From: Chondrosia reniformis
Taxonomy: Eukaryota > Porifera > Demospongiae > Chondrillida > Chondrillidae
Direction of reading: 5' to 3'
DNA: 64,000 nt
Assembly: GCA_947172415.1 (NCBI GenBank)
Contig: OX359200.1
Span: forward strand, 2,110,501 to 2,174,500
Shown piece after piece: positions 13,101 to 28,100 of the stretch. The notes below the pieces were generated by a model, which made no database searches, had not been told where the DNA came from, and worked only from the letters and a program-made list of their open reading frames with translations. Each line of letters begins with the position of its first letter. The first letter of the stretch is position 1. Both the position numbers and the translations under genes were made by a program.

Positions 13101-16100
13101 TACTTGATTGAAAACTGTCCCAAGTTTCTCCAGTGCAAGGATTCTCAGTGTATTGGCTGCTATGGCAACTATACCTTCCGGACATTGCTCAGAAGCGAAT
13201 CCAGAGGCATATTCCAGCAGTTCATAAGAGAGGGGAGAAAGGTGAAATCGGGACTGATACCAAAAACTCAACCATGAGCGACTGGACACAGCTAACACCT
13301 AAAATTCCATGATATTACATTTCAATATCTTACTCTACCGTATATGTTATAAACAACAGTGAAAAGAAAAGAAATGTTCCTCAAAGCTGTGTAAACTATT
13401 GAGATGTGAATATATCACATACGTATGTACGTGTTTACATTTACATTTAACAAGGTATGATGTAAGGCAATGGCAAACAAACCGATTCAGACTTGTAAAT
13501 TCTAACTCTGAAAAGCTTAACTGGTCGAGTTCCCAAGTACCTGCACAAGAGAGATCACATGAAGGAGTAACAAGAAAACATAATGTAACCCAAGAAACAG
13601 GTATAAACCATTGTCATCATAATGTTGATTACACATGGAATTCTGCTATATTTTGGAGGTCTGAAATGGAATCAGTAAAAGGGAGAAACGGATTTTTTTT
13701 AAAAGGCTAATCATTAGCCCTACACAGGACTCTACCCCCTCTCTATATAATGATTATACCCTCCCAGGTAACAGAAAAACAGTTGCCTGCTTCCTCGACA
13801 CCTTGTGGGGGTGGCACCTCCCACCCATTGGTGAGGAATCTTCTGAAGTGAGTGAACCACTCTAATACGGGTGGATATCAATCTTTAAGGGCTAAGTACA
13901 AGAGCAACATTGATGGATATCCATCCCTCTCTTTAATGATTACCCTCCCAGGTAATAGAGAACCAGCTCCCTGCCACCCAAGGGCAGAGTCAGGTTACTG
14001 CAGGCAGTGTTGCTTAGGGTATATCTGCTGACTTTCAGAAAGGACCAGCACATGTGATTGCCAGAGAATGGCTGGTGAGACAGTACCTCACTGTCAGCAT
14101 ACGCATACAGCAGGCATTCCATTACATAGCATCAGAGAAAGTGTCTGTAGTACAAGGATTCACAGAAGATCAAGATAAAGAAAAAGACAAAGACTCCCAG
14201 GATCACTGATGAAGGGTGGAATTCCCAGAAACAGCTGTCTGACCCAGTGGAGAAGAAGATGAAAGAAGGGAAAAGAAGGAAGAAAAGACTCCTGTATCTT
14301 CATCTAAAGCTCTCTTTAGGTTTAGTTCCCCTTAGGCTCTTTTTACAGAATAGGCATACGTATAGCATGTAGGAAAATGGTATCTTAGATTTTTCATGTG
14401 GTGTAACATAATACTAGGAAAAATATCTAGGAATCTACCACACCCAGTAAAAACATGGACTAGAGGTACGTAAATACAGATAATATTACGAAATATATCT
14501 ATACAATTCATTAGCACTTTCTGTCCTGCTCGACTTTCACCTTAGTTTATGATAACTTTATACAATTACATCATCACTCATCTCATGTGCATTTCAGTGG
14601 CTTGTAATCCCCTCATCCTCACCACACTGAAATAACTCATACCTAAGTAGGTCAAGACATTCGGTCTTCTTACAACTAGTGTTGCTGATTACAACTAGTG
14701 TTGCTGAGGCTCATACATAGTGTATCTATTTAAAAGGTAAAGCAAAGTTAAAACTGATATTCTTCTTGTTTTAGTGTCAGAGAGCTCTCTAATCAGTATA
14801 AAAGATTTGTCACCTTAAATGTTTATATTCTCTAACCATTCTCCACAAGTGCCATCAAAGTCGAGTTTTTGTTGAGTCGAGCACTTCACTCGACTGGTAG
14901 AGTGCCTCGACCTCGACCCTCGTGAATGTATGCATTACCTTTGGTGCACACTGTACCTTGTTCTAGTATCAGAGAGCTGGCCTTTCACTGGATCAAGTGC
15001 TGTTCTAAGCAAAACTCCATTTTGCAGGCCGATATACAGAAACAGTCCACCTTCATGAGCTGACAGGTTCCGTTCACTCTCAGCCCCACTGCCCATCTCA
15101 ACTATGCAAACTGACTCTGCTGGCCTGGGCAGGGCTTGCATTCCCAGCTCCTGAAGGCAGTCATTTGGATTTAGGGAGACCACTCTTACAGTGCCATCAG
15201 CCAGACCAATGGCAAGGAATCGACACCTCTGCTCGCCAGGAGGAACTGTCCCCAAACTCATACACATCACCTCACTGTCCATCTTCCCTCTATCAGTGTA
15301 CTCATTTAGCTGACCCGTCTGTGGAAGAGGGAAGAGTGCACAATAGTAAGTATTACAATCATTCATTAGTTTAAATGTAACATTTGAACATTTGAAGTGT
15401 GTTTCCAGCTAACTAGATAATCAAAAGTTTTAGATAAAATGTCTGAGTAAGATTCTGAATTAGATAATAAAAGAAGATGATTTAGAAAATGGCTAGTGGC
15501 TGGGATGGGAGACTGCACTTGTAAGAATAATGTAGAGCTAAATATTCAGTGTCTAATCCACAAGTATATTGACAGAGACAGTCCGGCTACATAGAAGGGT
15601 TTCAATTCAGATTATTTCATTGTGAAAGGTGATAAGAATACTTACCATGTCCATTTCAAAGTACACAAGCTCCTCTTTGTTCAGAGCTATCACAACCTAC
15701 AAGTACAAGTATACATGTGCATGTCCTTGCTGTGATGAGTAGACACAAATTTATAGTTCCAAAATACCTGTCTTTCATTGACTGCACATTTAGTGATTAC
15801 TTTCTTTTTTGGTGACTTCCATTCATTGACATGTTTGTTTGCCCTGATGTGACGAATGCCTCCTGGATACACCTATATACAATACATACGTAATGACTGT
15901 GAGGGAAGTAATATTATTAATTAATTACTTGTGGTTTTATATGACATATAAAACGGAGTCTCAGTTAGATTAGACAGTTTTTGTTCTGCTCTCTTATTGT
16001 GGTTGTATAGTTGCTGTTATTATTAAAAGTTGTACAAGTGTCTGTGCCCGTTTGCGACCGTTCTCGCTCATGTTTGTCCTCCTTTGTAATGCCACGTTCA

Positions 16101-19100
16101 GTTTTCACTTACCTTGGATTGCTGAACGACAGGGCTGGTATTACACATATACAAAGGAATTGTACACTAACTAAAAATGTACAGTACACACTACTTGTGC
16201 ATAAAAAGTCATTAAACTACTGCACACATTAGATGTTGTAAATAACCACCACAGGCTACAGATATAACAAGGGTACTTCACTCAAGAACCTACTTTTAAA
16301 TTTCTACAAACGAAAGTCCAAACTAAAGAGGCACTTAAAGGTACTCTAAAATTGTGTACAGTTAAAACTATTTGGTGAAGTAGGCTTTTAGTTCATAAAA
16401 TAGAATAACATAGCTTTTCTAAAGTACAGGCTCACTTGCAAGAGTGCATCTTCTCCGAGCTGATGACAGGATAAGGTGGGCGTGGTTCCTAAAAAGCCTG
16501 AATCAGTGACCTCTTCAACTGTATCTCCAATGGACAGGACAAGTGTAGCGTTCACAAAGGACACAATAATATAGGCATCAAACTCATCTACAAGGATACA
16601 AGAAGCAGAGAAAAAGGTAGCAATGGAACTATTTACTGTGTATCGATCAATATAAAAAATGCAGTTTGTCATATTTTCATTTGTTTGTAGAGCAATTACC
16701 TCAGCTCTTCATTTCAAGGAATCTACAAAAGAGTTAAGAAAATGGGTGTGAAACACCAATAGTGTTCACCCCTTTGTTAGTAAAACAGTTAACTTGAAAT
16801 TAACCAATGAGTTACAAACTATACACTGCACTCCAAGGAGAACAGACCAATTCAAACACATATACGCAAAATAAGGTGTATTGAAGAAGAGGGAAGTTTA
16901 TTAATTAAAGTTCAAATAGGATACAACCGGGGGGATATATTACACAACCTTGGATATTTAACATAAACTGTGCATTTTGTTATCCACACTTAATGTGTTA
17001 AACAAAACACTTGTTACATGCCAAAACTAGACACTTTGTTAAAGGAGATTTTTAAAGGCACCCAAACAAAAGTAAAATAATACAGTACAATAAGTACTGA
17101 TGATGAATGTCACTTCCTTCTATTCAGTATTATAACAAAACAGTACCGGGTAGAGATTAAAGGAACATTAAGAATCCTAGCCACACCTTTCTAAACAGTA
17201 CACTGAAACACAGATGCATGGCCAACAAATCACATCTACGTAGAGCTACTGTATATTGTTATAAATCTTATATGCAATGCATTTTGCATATAGTTATCCA
17301 CTATCATATATCTATAAAATAGAAAAATGTTATGTCAGGTGGTACTGTAATGAAGACAAATTAATGTGAAGATTCAGTGCTCTATTCAAAACCTTCTCAC
17401 ACAGGCTATGTAGTTTAAACTGACGTGTCATAGTTTAGTATAAAGGTGGTCCCAATACCCACTTCATGTATGCTTCCTACTGATTATATGCAGTATGGTC
17501 TGCATGTGTTTACTAAAGACATAATCATTGGACATAGGGTCTGGAGTTGAGACTAATCAAACTGTGTAAAATAATATTAACAAATTACATAAATGGACAT
17601 ATCAGTATACAACATATGAGTTATTTTATATATATATAACTGTGTGTTTTTATGTTTTAAAAACTGTAGAATGTCATGCCACTGGTCTTACAAACCTGCA
17701 ATGTTCTTCCTGACAGTCCACACTGCATTTGGATTGGCTGGTAGCTCTGACACAGCCATTTCTGTGACCTCAAGTCCATGTCTCAACATGCGTAAGGTGG
17801 ACCGAGGGCCCCTCCCACAGGCCATATACAGCTGAGGTGTGTCTTCATTCAAGAGGTTGGCAACCTAGCAACATGCAAATAAAACTATGTCATAACTACG
17901 TAAATGATGGACTAATAGGAAATCAAAGAAAAAGTAATTTTGAAACTTCTATGGCAGTATTTCACACTTGATGCTACCATGTTTCTTGTGAAATGTTGCA
18001 AAAGTAACATACATATGCGTTAACTCTATAGTCTTCAATTGTATCCATTGATTAGGCAAGGCAGCTCAGTCTCTAAGTACTTCAACATGGATTTTTCAGG
18101 TTAACGAAATTCCCATTTCAATTGAATTACCTCACAGCTGCCATACAGAATGTAATACAGTGCACTCCACTTAATTCACCGCAATTGGTTCAGGCAATTT
18201 TATGGCTGATTAATGAGTTGGCAGATTATACAATATGAAGCCCAGTTTAAGCTTTTACTATATGTATAACTATGTACAAAAATAGATAAATTAGTACTTG
18301 AACGTTTTGACGCCATAACGATAGACAACTGTAGCAAATCTTGAGGTGACTGAAGAAATGTTAAAAGGGCCAATGGCAGATTAAGTGGTACGCAAACAAT
18401 ATATTATGCTGAATTGATGTCAAAAAATATACAAATGAATTCATGCAGGAGAAGGTCAGCGGATTGTGCAGTTTGACGGAAAAAGTGATGACAGATTAGG
18501 TAGAGTGCACTGTATCATTATGTGTTTAATCTAAACTATAGTGACAGAGCTACAAGTAGCAATATGTGTATTTTTGTAGAGATCTAAGAGCATGCTTACA
18601 TCATAAGTTTCAGATTTGGCATCAAATTCAAGCAATGTGGAAGAAAACAGCATATATTAAACATGAAGTCCAGCTATGCATATACGTACGTATATATAGT
18701 ACTTGTAAGTGTGTTATATTCGGTATTATTTCTGATATATGGTCAAATATTTTGCTACATCCCTTAGCACTGGGTTGGTGCAATATATTGCCTTTTCATG
18801 CAAATAATGAGTTAACATATTACAACTAGCAACACTGAAACTTACAAGTTCAGTAAGATGCAGGTACAGTAACACATACGTACACACGTAACATACCTTG
18901 CAATGGGTGACTGGCGAGAGGCTTTCTATCTCATCCACCAGTACGAGATTCTTGAGACCCCTCGGTTTGAAGAAAAAGGTTTCCCCTTCTTCCAGTGGCA
19001 TGGATGAAGAGAACTGTGGTTCATCATCATTGTCCCCCAAATGAGCAATCTGATACAAGTAACTAAATGACAAAATAACAGGATTATATGAGCCAGCTAT

Positions 19101-22100
19101 TACCATTAAATAAAGATATTGATAAGGCAGTTCACTCTGGTTCCACCCACTGTTCATTGTACTCCTCAAGAGACATGAGTGGGTGGGAAAAATTCCAGAA
19201 AAAGAAGATATTGAAGCTTTAAGGATTGGCATCAGATCTGAAAGTCCTCTATATTACCATCAATATAGGACTAGAAGAATCATGCAGTTTTCGGAATTCA
19301 GAGGTTCTGGTATACCAAGGTGTTTTTAAATAGTTTGTACGTATGTACTGAACAAGTAGTTCGAGTTTAAAAACTCGTGGGGTTGCCGCCCCCCGAATTT
19401 ACTCGAACTACTTGGCCGCATCGTTGTGCTTTGATATACTATTCTTAATCCTAATGATTGAGGACAATTAAGTGTCCTGAAAATTATAAATAGCGACAGA
19501 AAAGCTTCGTTAACTAAAGCTTCCGGAACGCCGCCATTTGCAAAAACGATGTATTGACGTATAAATTAAGTGTTACAATAGTTGCGTATGAACCCTTATT
19601 ATACATATATCGACGTATAAAATGTGTTATAATAGTTGCGTATGAACTCGTATTATACATATATTCATATATATATATATCCGTAACATGAAGCCATACA
19701 TAAATCGCGTTATGAAAACAATAGAGGGGGCTGCCTATAAAATAGGACTGTACAAAATCATTCCATTTGAAGTGAATTCCAGTTTACCAAGGAGATGCTG
19801 CACATCAATCATATCACTCATCATACGCATGAAGGATTGACTTGCGGGATCTATCAAGTTTAATTCCACAATACACAAAACTGCATGTATGTAGACTATT
19901 ACATACACTTTTGTAAAAGATAGGGAGGGCCCATCAAGAGTAATGACATATATTTGTAGTAGTAATATCCTGCCCTTACTGGTTGCCAAATTCAGAGGCG
20001 CAAAAAAGAAATCCACTTTTCAGAACATTGATGCTGGCACAAACAGGAATAGTATCAAAGTACTTGATTTGCATATCATTCACCTACAAAATACACAACA
20101 GTTCTAACTGAAATACCAAACATAACATTTAGTGTTTAGTATATGTATATGTATACATATATATATACATGAGTACCACAAAAATATGATGCATTATGAT
20201 ATACAGCATTATTGCTACGTATATCCTGAAGGAGACTTTCAGGCACAATAGTAAAACTTTTTCCTTTTTTTTTTAATTTTGAAACTATGCAGTCAATAGG
20301 TTGTGTTTTTAGACTTAAAATTGAACTTTTTGCTTTGTTTGAAAAGTCTCTGTAGGCCAGTCCTTTAACATTAGCAATGCATAAATGACTACTGGCAACT
20401 GTCTATTTATGTTGCACACTCCAATTGGTTCACCAGTTGCCTATGAACGTACATATCAACCTTATACCAAGGTGGAAAGAAAGTAACACTTTTAAAATTG
20501 TTTTATCACCTACAGTTTTCATTGGTGTACTACACAAACATAAATGTGTTCTATCACTATACTGTTCACTATGGAGTACAAATTTTAAGAGGTAGTACTT
20601 GCCTGGTGTTTACTAGTTAATGTGGATGGCTGTATTAACACAAAACATTTACTTTACTACCACTAACAGCAGTTGCTGTTCATAATAGTTCTTACACAAG
20701 CGGAGATGACAGCTCAAGAACACTGTGAGTCAACATTTAGCAAGTGATGTCTTGCAACATTCAGAGAGATTCCCGACAGTTTAATCATCCCAGCTGTCAT
20801 TAGATTACAATTCACAAGACATAAAATAAAACTAACAGAATGCATAAGAAGGGTACTAATCAGATGGCTATTTAATCTGGAAACTCACTGTTTCACCTTG
20901 AACATCCAGAGTGATTTTGAATATATCTCCTTGCTCACTTTGTACTAGAAAGAAAAATTTTGCCTAAAAAATTACAAAGTGAAAAAATAAAGCAAGCATA
21001 GTAGAGTGATAATAGGGAGATGCATTACAGGATCCAGAGATGTGTTGTGCTATAAACTAAAGATTACATTTACAGTACAAAAGATTAACTGAATCTTCAA
21101 CAACTTGTTCTCCTAGTAGCTGTTTAGCTGTCCCATATTCAATTTGTTTCTCTTTAGTCTAATAGGCACTGTTAGTATGATATTAACATACTCCCACTAT
21201 TTGGCCTTTATGCATCTGTATTTCTATATAGCTTTAGAACAGTAATGCCTATCACCTAATTGGTTAAAATTTGCTTGCTTTGCCTACTTATAGGCATAAA
21301 ACCTGGTTAAATGTGTAAAAACAAATTAAAATGGAACCATGTCTAAAAACAATTTTATAATGAAGTGTGCATACAGTCTACATTAGCAAGAGATTGAAAA
21401 CATTGTCAAGTTTAATTTCAAAGCAGTAATCTCTAACAGGTTGTACATCAGCTCCCCAACTGAGTAAAGTCCTCTAACACTTTTACAATTTCTACCAAAC
21501 CTATGTCCACGGGTTGGCCATATAAAGGCTAGAATATAGACTCTAACATAGTGGATTCAGACTAACTTTCATTTTATGTGTGGCACTGCAAACAATTAGC
21601 ATGCTCCTCTCTGGATCCTCCAGATCATGACGTCTTCTGGGGATGGGGCACCTAATGTCAGTCTGATCACCAAAGTTCTTGTAAATGATGTAGTTTTCAC
21701 AACAGACCAAGACACCACTCGGACCATCATTGCCTCCTGGTACCCCAATCAAAAGATTCGCCTGATCCTCCAAAGGTTCACTGTACTTCCTGACCACATG
21801 ATTCAAACCCAGATCCAACTCATAAAAGGTCAAGGTCTAAAAAGTTTTAATAAAGTTTAGCATCACAGAAACGACACTCAACAAAGTAGAGAAAACAATA
21901 TATTTCAGTTAATAGAAATACCTACGGTAGGCACGGAAATTATCTTTACATGGGTAGTAACCGAACATCAATTAAAAGTACTGTTATTTGAAAATGAAGT
22001 ACCGGTAGCCGAAAATAAGTACTGGTAGTTTTAAAAAACTACCAGTACTGGCGCTTGCGTTGTAGCAACGATTAAGGTACTATCAGGGTAAAATAGTATT

Positions 22101-25100
22101 ACTTTTAAGGTAGGAACTGGGTAGTTTGAGACAGCCTCGGAAGGCTATTAAATATCAAACTATTAACAGCTCACGTGTCATTGAGCCACCTAAGGCAACT
22201 AGCTATTAACCGGTAAGTACCTCAAAGTAGCCGTATTTTTGATCTGTTTTCACTGAGCGCAATGTGTCGAAAAGGTACTTTATTTTAGTACCGGTACTTT
22301 ACAATTACCCTCGCAAAGTACCCGAGTCCTACAGGGTATTACCTGGTAGGACCTAAGGTAGTACCTAACGGAATGTAAAGATAATTTCCGTGCCTACTGT
22401 ACATGGGTATAAAAATACAAATTAGAAATACACAGTAAGCAAAAACTAAGAATACAAATGTGCAGTAATTCTTAACTATCACTCATTATTGACTAACTTC
22501 CCGTATACAGTGTAACCCGGATAATCCACCACAATTCGTTCAAACACTTTTTTGGCCGAGTATTGAGTTTGACAGATTAACCAAATATCCTCAAAATATA
22601 TTATGCAATTATATTTATGGTCAGCTAAATAAAACAATTAAAGATATTTGCTATATTAGAGGCTACGGCTTAGCAAAGAATTCCATATGAAGGAGTCTGA
22701 ATTTGTCAGCTCTGTTTCGTCCTCAGAACTGACTGTCACTGAGGAGTGGGATGATCCTTCCTCCTGCTTCATAAAACTGGCCGTGGATGATAAAGTACGG
22801 GATGAGATAATGAGGAACTTTAATGTAGCATTTGACGAAGCTCTTGAAATGTTCAAAGATATCGATCTTCGCTCCTTTCTTTTACATTTTGATGCGGACG
22901 TGTTGGATAATCATAAATGCACTAGAAAGTGTGGAGAATGAGGCCGAATTGCGTTATGCCTTGGGAGACCACCTTCTAAAGCTAATTCTCAAGCTCAAGC
23001 GTGGTTTGAAGGTGTGTTCAATTGTACAAAGTTACCCCTCCTTTAATATAATATGTCATTTCCCAGTTCTTATCTCCCCTAGATTGCCCTAGAGTCATTT
23101 GTCCGTCGTTTTACTGGTACTGGTGGAAAAGAAAATACTGTAACTGCGAGCAGCCGGATGGACTATGCTGTGTACAAAGTAAAATCAGATTCTCTCGTGT
23201 TAGCCCTCATAATGGAAGCAAAGTACACAGAGGAAGGGACAGTGGTGAGAGTCCTGGATAATGCTGTTGCCCAGGTGTGTGCATTTGCCCAGTTGGGACT
23301 ATCTGAAAAGTTCATCTCTACAGGTGATTGGCTACTTTGCAATTTGTAAAAGTGAAGAAACAAATCCGGCCACCTCTACTTTGTGTACTTTCACCAAAAG
23401 TACACAAAAATTGATTTGGTTGTGCTTCCTTATTATAGCACAAAGACGAGCGGAAAGGAACTTACCGTTGGAGTTCGTATTCCGTTTAAGCAATTGGGGG
23501 ATGAGGCTGAGTTGAACCCCAGTGTAATGTGTCTTCTGATTTTATTATTTCATTCCAATAAGATCATGCTCACTATGCAGCTTCCTCCGGAAAGGAGATA
23601 TGAACCAGTCCTGAAGAAGGATACCGCTAAGTTTCTGGAGATTGATAGGGTGGATGTGCTGATGAAGGAGTTAAGAGAGATACACCTGAAAAACTTATAA
23701 AAAGTAAGGGTAAGGTCGCAGAAAGGGCTATTACCATGTGCTACAAAGCAAAGGAGGAACAGAAGGTACAGTCGACTACTGATATAACGAACATCAAAAT
23801 TCCAGCATAATTGTTCTTTATAACCAAATGTACTTTATTTGTATATAACTATACAAATAAACTACTCATCAGTGCAGTATGAATACAGTAAACAGCTGTA
23901 GAATGCTTACAAAATTAAAATTATGTAAAACAGTATATTAATGGTACTCAGGGTAGATTCTTCAACTGAAAATTCGTCACAAATACCCTTCTCCTTCCTC
24001 CCTTTATCCACTTCGTCCAGTAACTTCGGTTTAAGATTGATAAAGAAAGCTGTTTTTGGCTTCACACATACATAATTATAAGTTAACACGTTTGTTATAA
24101 TAGAAGTTGGTTTGTTATAAACAGAAGGAATTGAATGGACAGGAAATTGTTTTTTGACAATCGTTCATTATAACCCAATATTCGTTATGAGCGAGTTCGT
24201 TATAAGTGGAGTTTGCTCTACCTACTAGCCTGCCATCAAAGTGTTTCACTTTTTCACCTCCCCCTATGTGCAAGAAGAAACAGCAGAATCTTCAGGAGGA
24301 GGAGGAGGGAGCGAAGGTAAAAACACCCTAGAACATAACAATGCACTATTGCATTGAATGCCCTGACCACCTGTGACACTCTGGAGGCATTCACACAGTG
24401 GTGGACGATTATAAACAAGCCAAGAAACGTAGACTACCTTTGTAAAACATATTTTTTGGTTGTGTTACGTTATTATATATACAGTAGTGATTAAAAGTCC
24501 TTAACCACGCTATCTGCATGTAACACTAGGGTAAAAATTTACTCATGCGATTAATTTTAGTACTCGTGCGAGTGTTTTTGGTACTTGTGTAATTTAATAC
24601 TACAGTCACAGTTAAAAATAAGCGATTGCGTGCTGCATGTCTTCCGTACATACCTTGCATTATAACTGCCAAGAATCTCAATTTAAGAACTGTCATTCCT
24701 TGGTCCAAATCGACTCAAAAATGTGACTACATGTACGTATACGCATACGTGGCGAACTAAGCTGTTAATTATAACCGGAATTCGATATCACACCTTAATT
24801 TATAATCTTAATTCTTGGCAGAAAGTTTTAAGTTCAAAAGTGTTATCATGACTACTCAGGCATCTTCTTACTGGAGAAAGAGAATTGTTTATTTGCACAA
24901 AGATGGACATAATATATCAAAGATCGTTTCGTTGGTGGAAGTGTAAGGTCACAAAACAACAAGGAAGACTTACGAAAGTGGATATTTCGCTGGGATGTAC
25001 ATTGTAGACAGCAAGATCAGCATCGGTGTGGCCAATCTTCCAAAATCACTGAAGAAATAGCCAAATTTATGGAACAGAATCTTCAAGAAGATGATAAATA

Positions 25101-28100
25101 AAGCTCCATTGAATTCCGATGACTAATAGCAAGGAAATATAATGTACAGCTCAGTCCTTCTACCATAAGAAGATTTTTAAGAAAGTCGCTTCATTGGGTA
25201 GTCGTTCGAACCAGGTATGGTCCAATGATTTCTGATAGGAACAAAATAAAGCGCATTGACTTTGCTAGGATGTGCCTTGAAACCAAAGACAATTTTGACA
25301 ATCTTATTTGGACAGACGAATCCTCTGTACAGCTGAAAAGACACAACCAGATGATGCGAGTCAAAGCTGGAGAAGAAAGAACCATAAAACCAGCTGCCAA
25401 ACATGCACTTAAGGTTCATGTTTGGGCCGGTATTTCTAAACAAGGAGTGGTATGGCTCCCTCACAAGTACCCCATTCAAACTCATGAGTCAAAGAATGAA
25501 ATGAATGCAGGATTATGGCTAATAAATGAAACTATATGCTACACAGAGAACATTACTTGTTGTGCAAGCTGTGCAGCTTCTCCTGTATGATCCTGATCTG
25601 CCTCCTAAAATAAGTAAGAAAAAACAATTATGCATTGACCAATTAACATATAACAGTTTATAAACTTTTACATACATCATTGGCTACATTCAGTCATAGA
25701 TGGATTAAAGGGGAACTGACACCTAAATTTTCAAGTCCAATTTTATTACAAATATCAAAAGTTTTATAAGTTTGAGGGATACTTATTTTTGGTGTCAGTT
25801 CTCCTTTAAAGGGAGGGATAGGAAAAGGGTCTACACCACAGAAATTATCCTTTTCTCAGATACTATCATACAATACCTCATTATAAATACACAGAAACTT
25901 CCTCTACGTAGCTAATATGGCAATTGAAATCTTCTAGAATTGGGTTTCAAAAGGTCATGTTTACCTCCTGGCTTAAGTTAGGTCATATGACCATCCTAAA
26001 AGCTCGAATAAGTGCACATATTAAGGGCATATCGTCTAAAAATTCAACTACGTCAACTACATATTAAGGGCATATCGTCTAAACCTTTTAGGAACTAAGG
26101 AATAGGTACACTTCTGCTTTAAAACGATTTGAGCAGAGATGGTTACTTATGGCACATCAGATTAGAGGAAACCTTTTGTCGCCATTTTTTAATTAAGAGC
26201 TCTCGGTTATCTCTTATTTTCTGTTGGTGAATATCAGTTTATTATATCGTACATACATCTTACCATATGTTTCTATTTAACAGTTGCAAATGGCCGCCTT
26301 TGCGCTTGATAGGTCATCCATTACACGTTGAAAGTAAGGTCTGGTCTAACTCATATTCAAGTTTTGTGCAGAATCTGACTATCAGGAATGTCCAATTAGA
26401 TTGCAAAATGCTGGTAAAACTTGTGTACGACGCATACGCTTAAACGCAACAATGGCAATGACTACAATTATAACAGGGTTCTCCCTAGACCTGTTTAGCG
26501 TGCTACTGTGCCGCACTACTTTTTTGTTGTCTTGTTGTTATTATTCATTTTTTACTTTTATTGTTGATTTTTGACGTCGGCGGAATTTAGACTCTCCTAA
26601 TCTCAGCACCGCTTTCTCCCTTCCATTTTATATGACGGCGAGGAGTAATGTCATACCAAAATGGAGGGGAGAAAGCGGCATATATAATCACATGTTAAAG
26701 TAGCAGCATGAAATGTCGTAGCGACAGCAGCCTCAAGATTACCAACTTAGTCTGAGCCCAATGTGCCATTACCAAATCAGGCAATAGAAGAGCGATGTGC
26801 GAGCGACGAAGTTGGCCCGAAGTTCGCACGAAGTGAGCCCTAAGTTCATACGAAGTTGACCCGAAGCTCGTACGAAGTTAGTCCAAAGTTTTCTAGCAAA
26901 GTTCACTTCGAAGTATTTTCTGCGCCTACCATAGTTGCTGTTCATTGTGTTACCCACTGTCTTGCTCTGGCTTGCTCACAAGCAGGTGAGAAAGTAGCAT
27001 ATGTACAGTAGTTCAAGAAAGCATTGACCACACTCTACTGTTTTTTTTCAGGCCAGTGCAGTGTAGACAGCAGGGTTAAAAGCTATTCAGGAGGTGCTCA
27101 ATGATGCCTCCCTAAAACTTAAAGAGGCCAGAGATGTGAGGTGGCTATCACACGATAGTGCTGTTCAAACACTGCAAAGAACCCTGCCTGCTGTCCTACC
27201 GTATATTCCCTAAATTTTTCGGCTCCCTAATATTTCGGCACGTGCCTAAAAAGGGTCGGATTGTCCTCTAATTTTTGACGACAGTGAACAGTGTGATTGT
27301 GCTATTCAAGCAGAAATTAAAATGAACAAAGTATTTCAGTGCCCCAAAACTCCAACTACTTGCTAGGTCTTAGATGTCCGGTTAACCGATTCCAGTTGTT
27401 GCTTAATTGCCATCAATTTCAAGGTCATATCTCGTAGAATTTTTTGTGTAAGCTTTACGTTACATAGTATTAGTAAAGGTAGTTTCTAAATACTTTTCGT
27501 TGTTTCAATGTTCAACCCAAAGGGAGACAAAGCTAATTTTTAGCTAGAAAAACAAAGTCATTCGAGTGTCCACCATTTTGGTGACAGATATATACAAAGT
27601 TACCAACAGGAAGCAATACATTAACATAATATCCAAAAACAATATATATACGTATAGGGGCACTCCAAAAATATTATTGTATCTTTACGTGTCAAAATGC
27701 ACCAGAACACACATCAGAAAAACCTAAAGTTGGAAAACATCATGCCTCCAAACTTCCTAGAATAATGGCTGTGTTTACAACAAGTTTGCCACCTCTCCCC
27801 AATGAAAAAAAGTTATCAATGTGCTTTGCATTCCAGTCTCAGTTTGAAGATGCACTATAGCCCAAACAGTTGATCATACTGGTACTAACAACCTTCTTTA
27901 TCCTTAATCACCAGCTGCAGATGCATTTCTTGAAACCAGCTAGAGGTTCACAGCTTCAGATACATAGCTACTAATTGAGGGACAATTTGCTGACTCCTCA
28001 AATTCAAACAACAATTCAGTATCTCAATGTTCAAGTGCATGTAAGTAGTATCACAAGCAGTTGCTTGTTTTCAAAACAGATACGGCCAACCAGCCAACTT

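Noticed and set aside
13399..13710. 103-codon plus-strand frame
   Set aside because: Antisense to SF3B3 exon 14 and repeat sequence; no motif.
19735..20016. Minus-strand frame starting [12 protein letters not shown]
   Set aside because: Frame shadow of SF3B3 exon 7; the real frame uses a run of six T to give [12 protein letters not shown] with a consistent splice phase.
22509..24230. One transposon carrying the nuclease-like gene
   Set aside because: The CAGTGTAACCC left end has no matching right end near 24230; the ends look like separate remnants.
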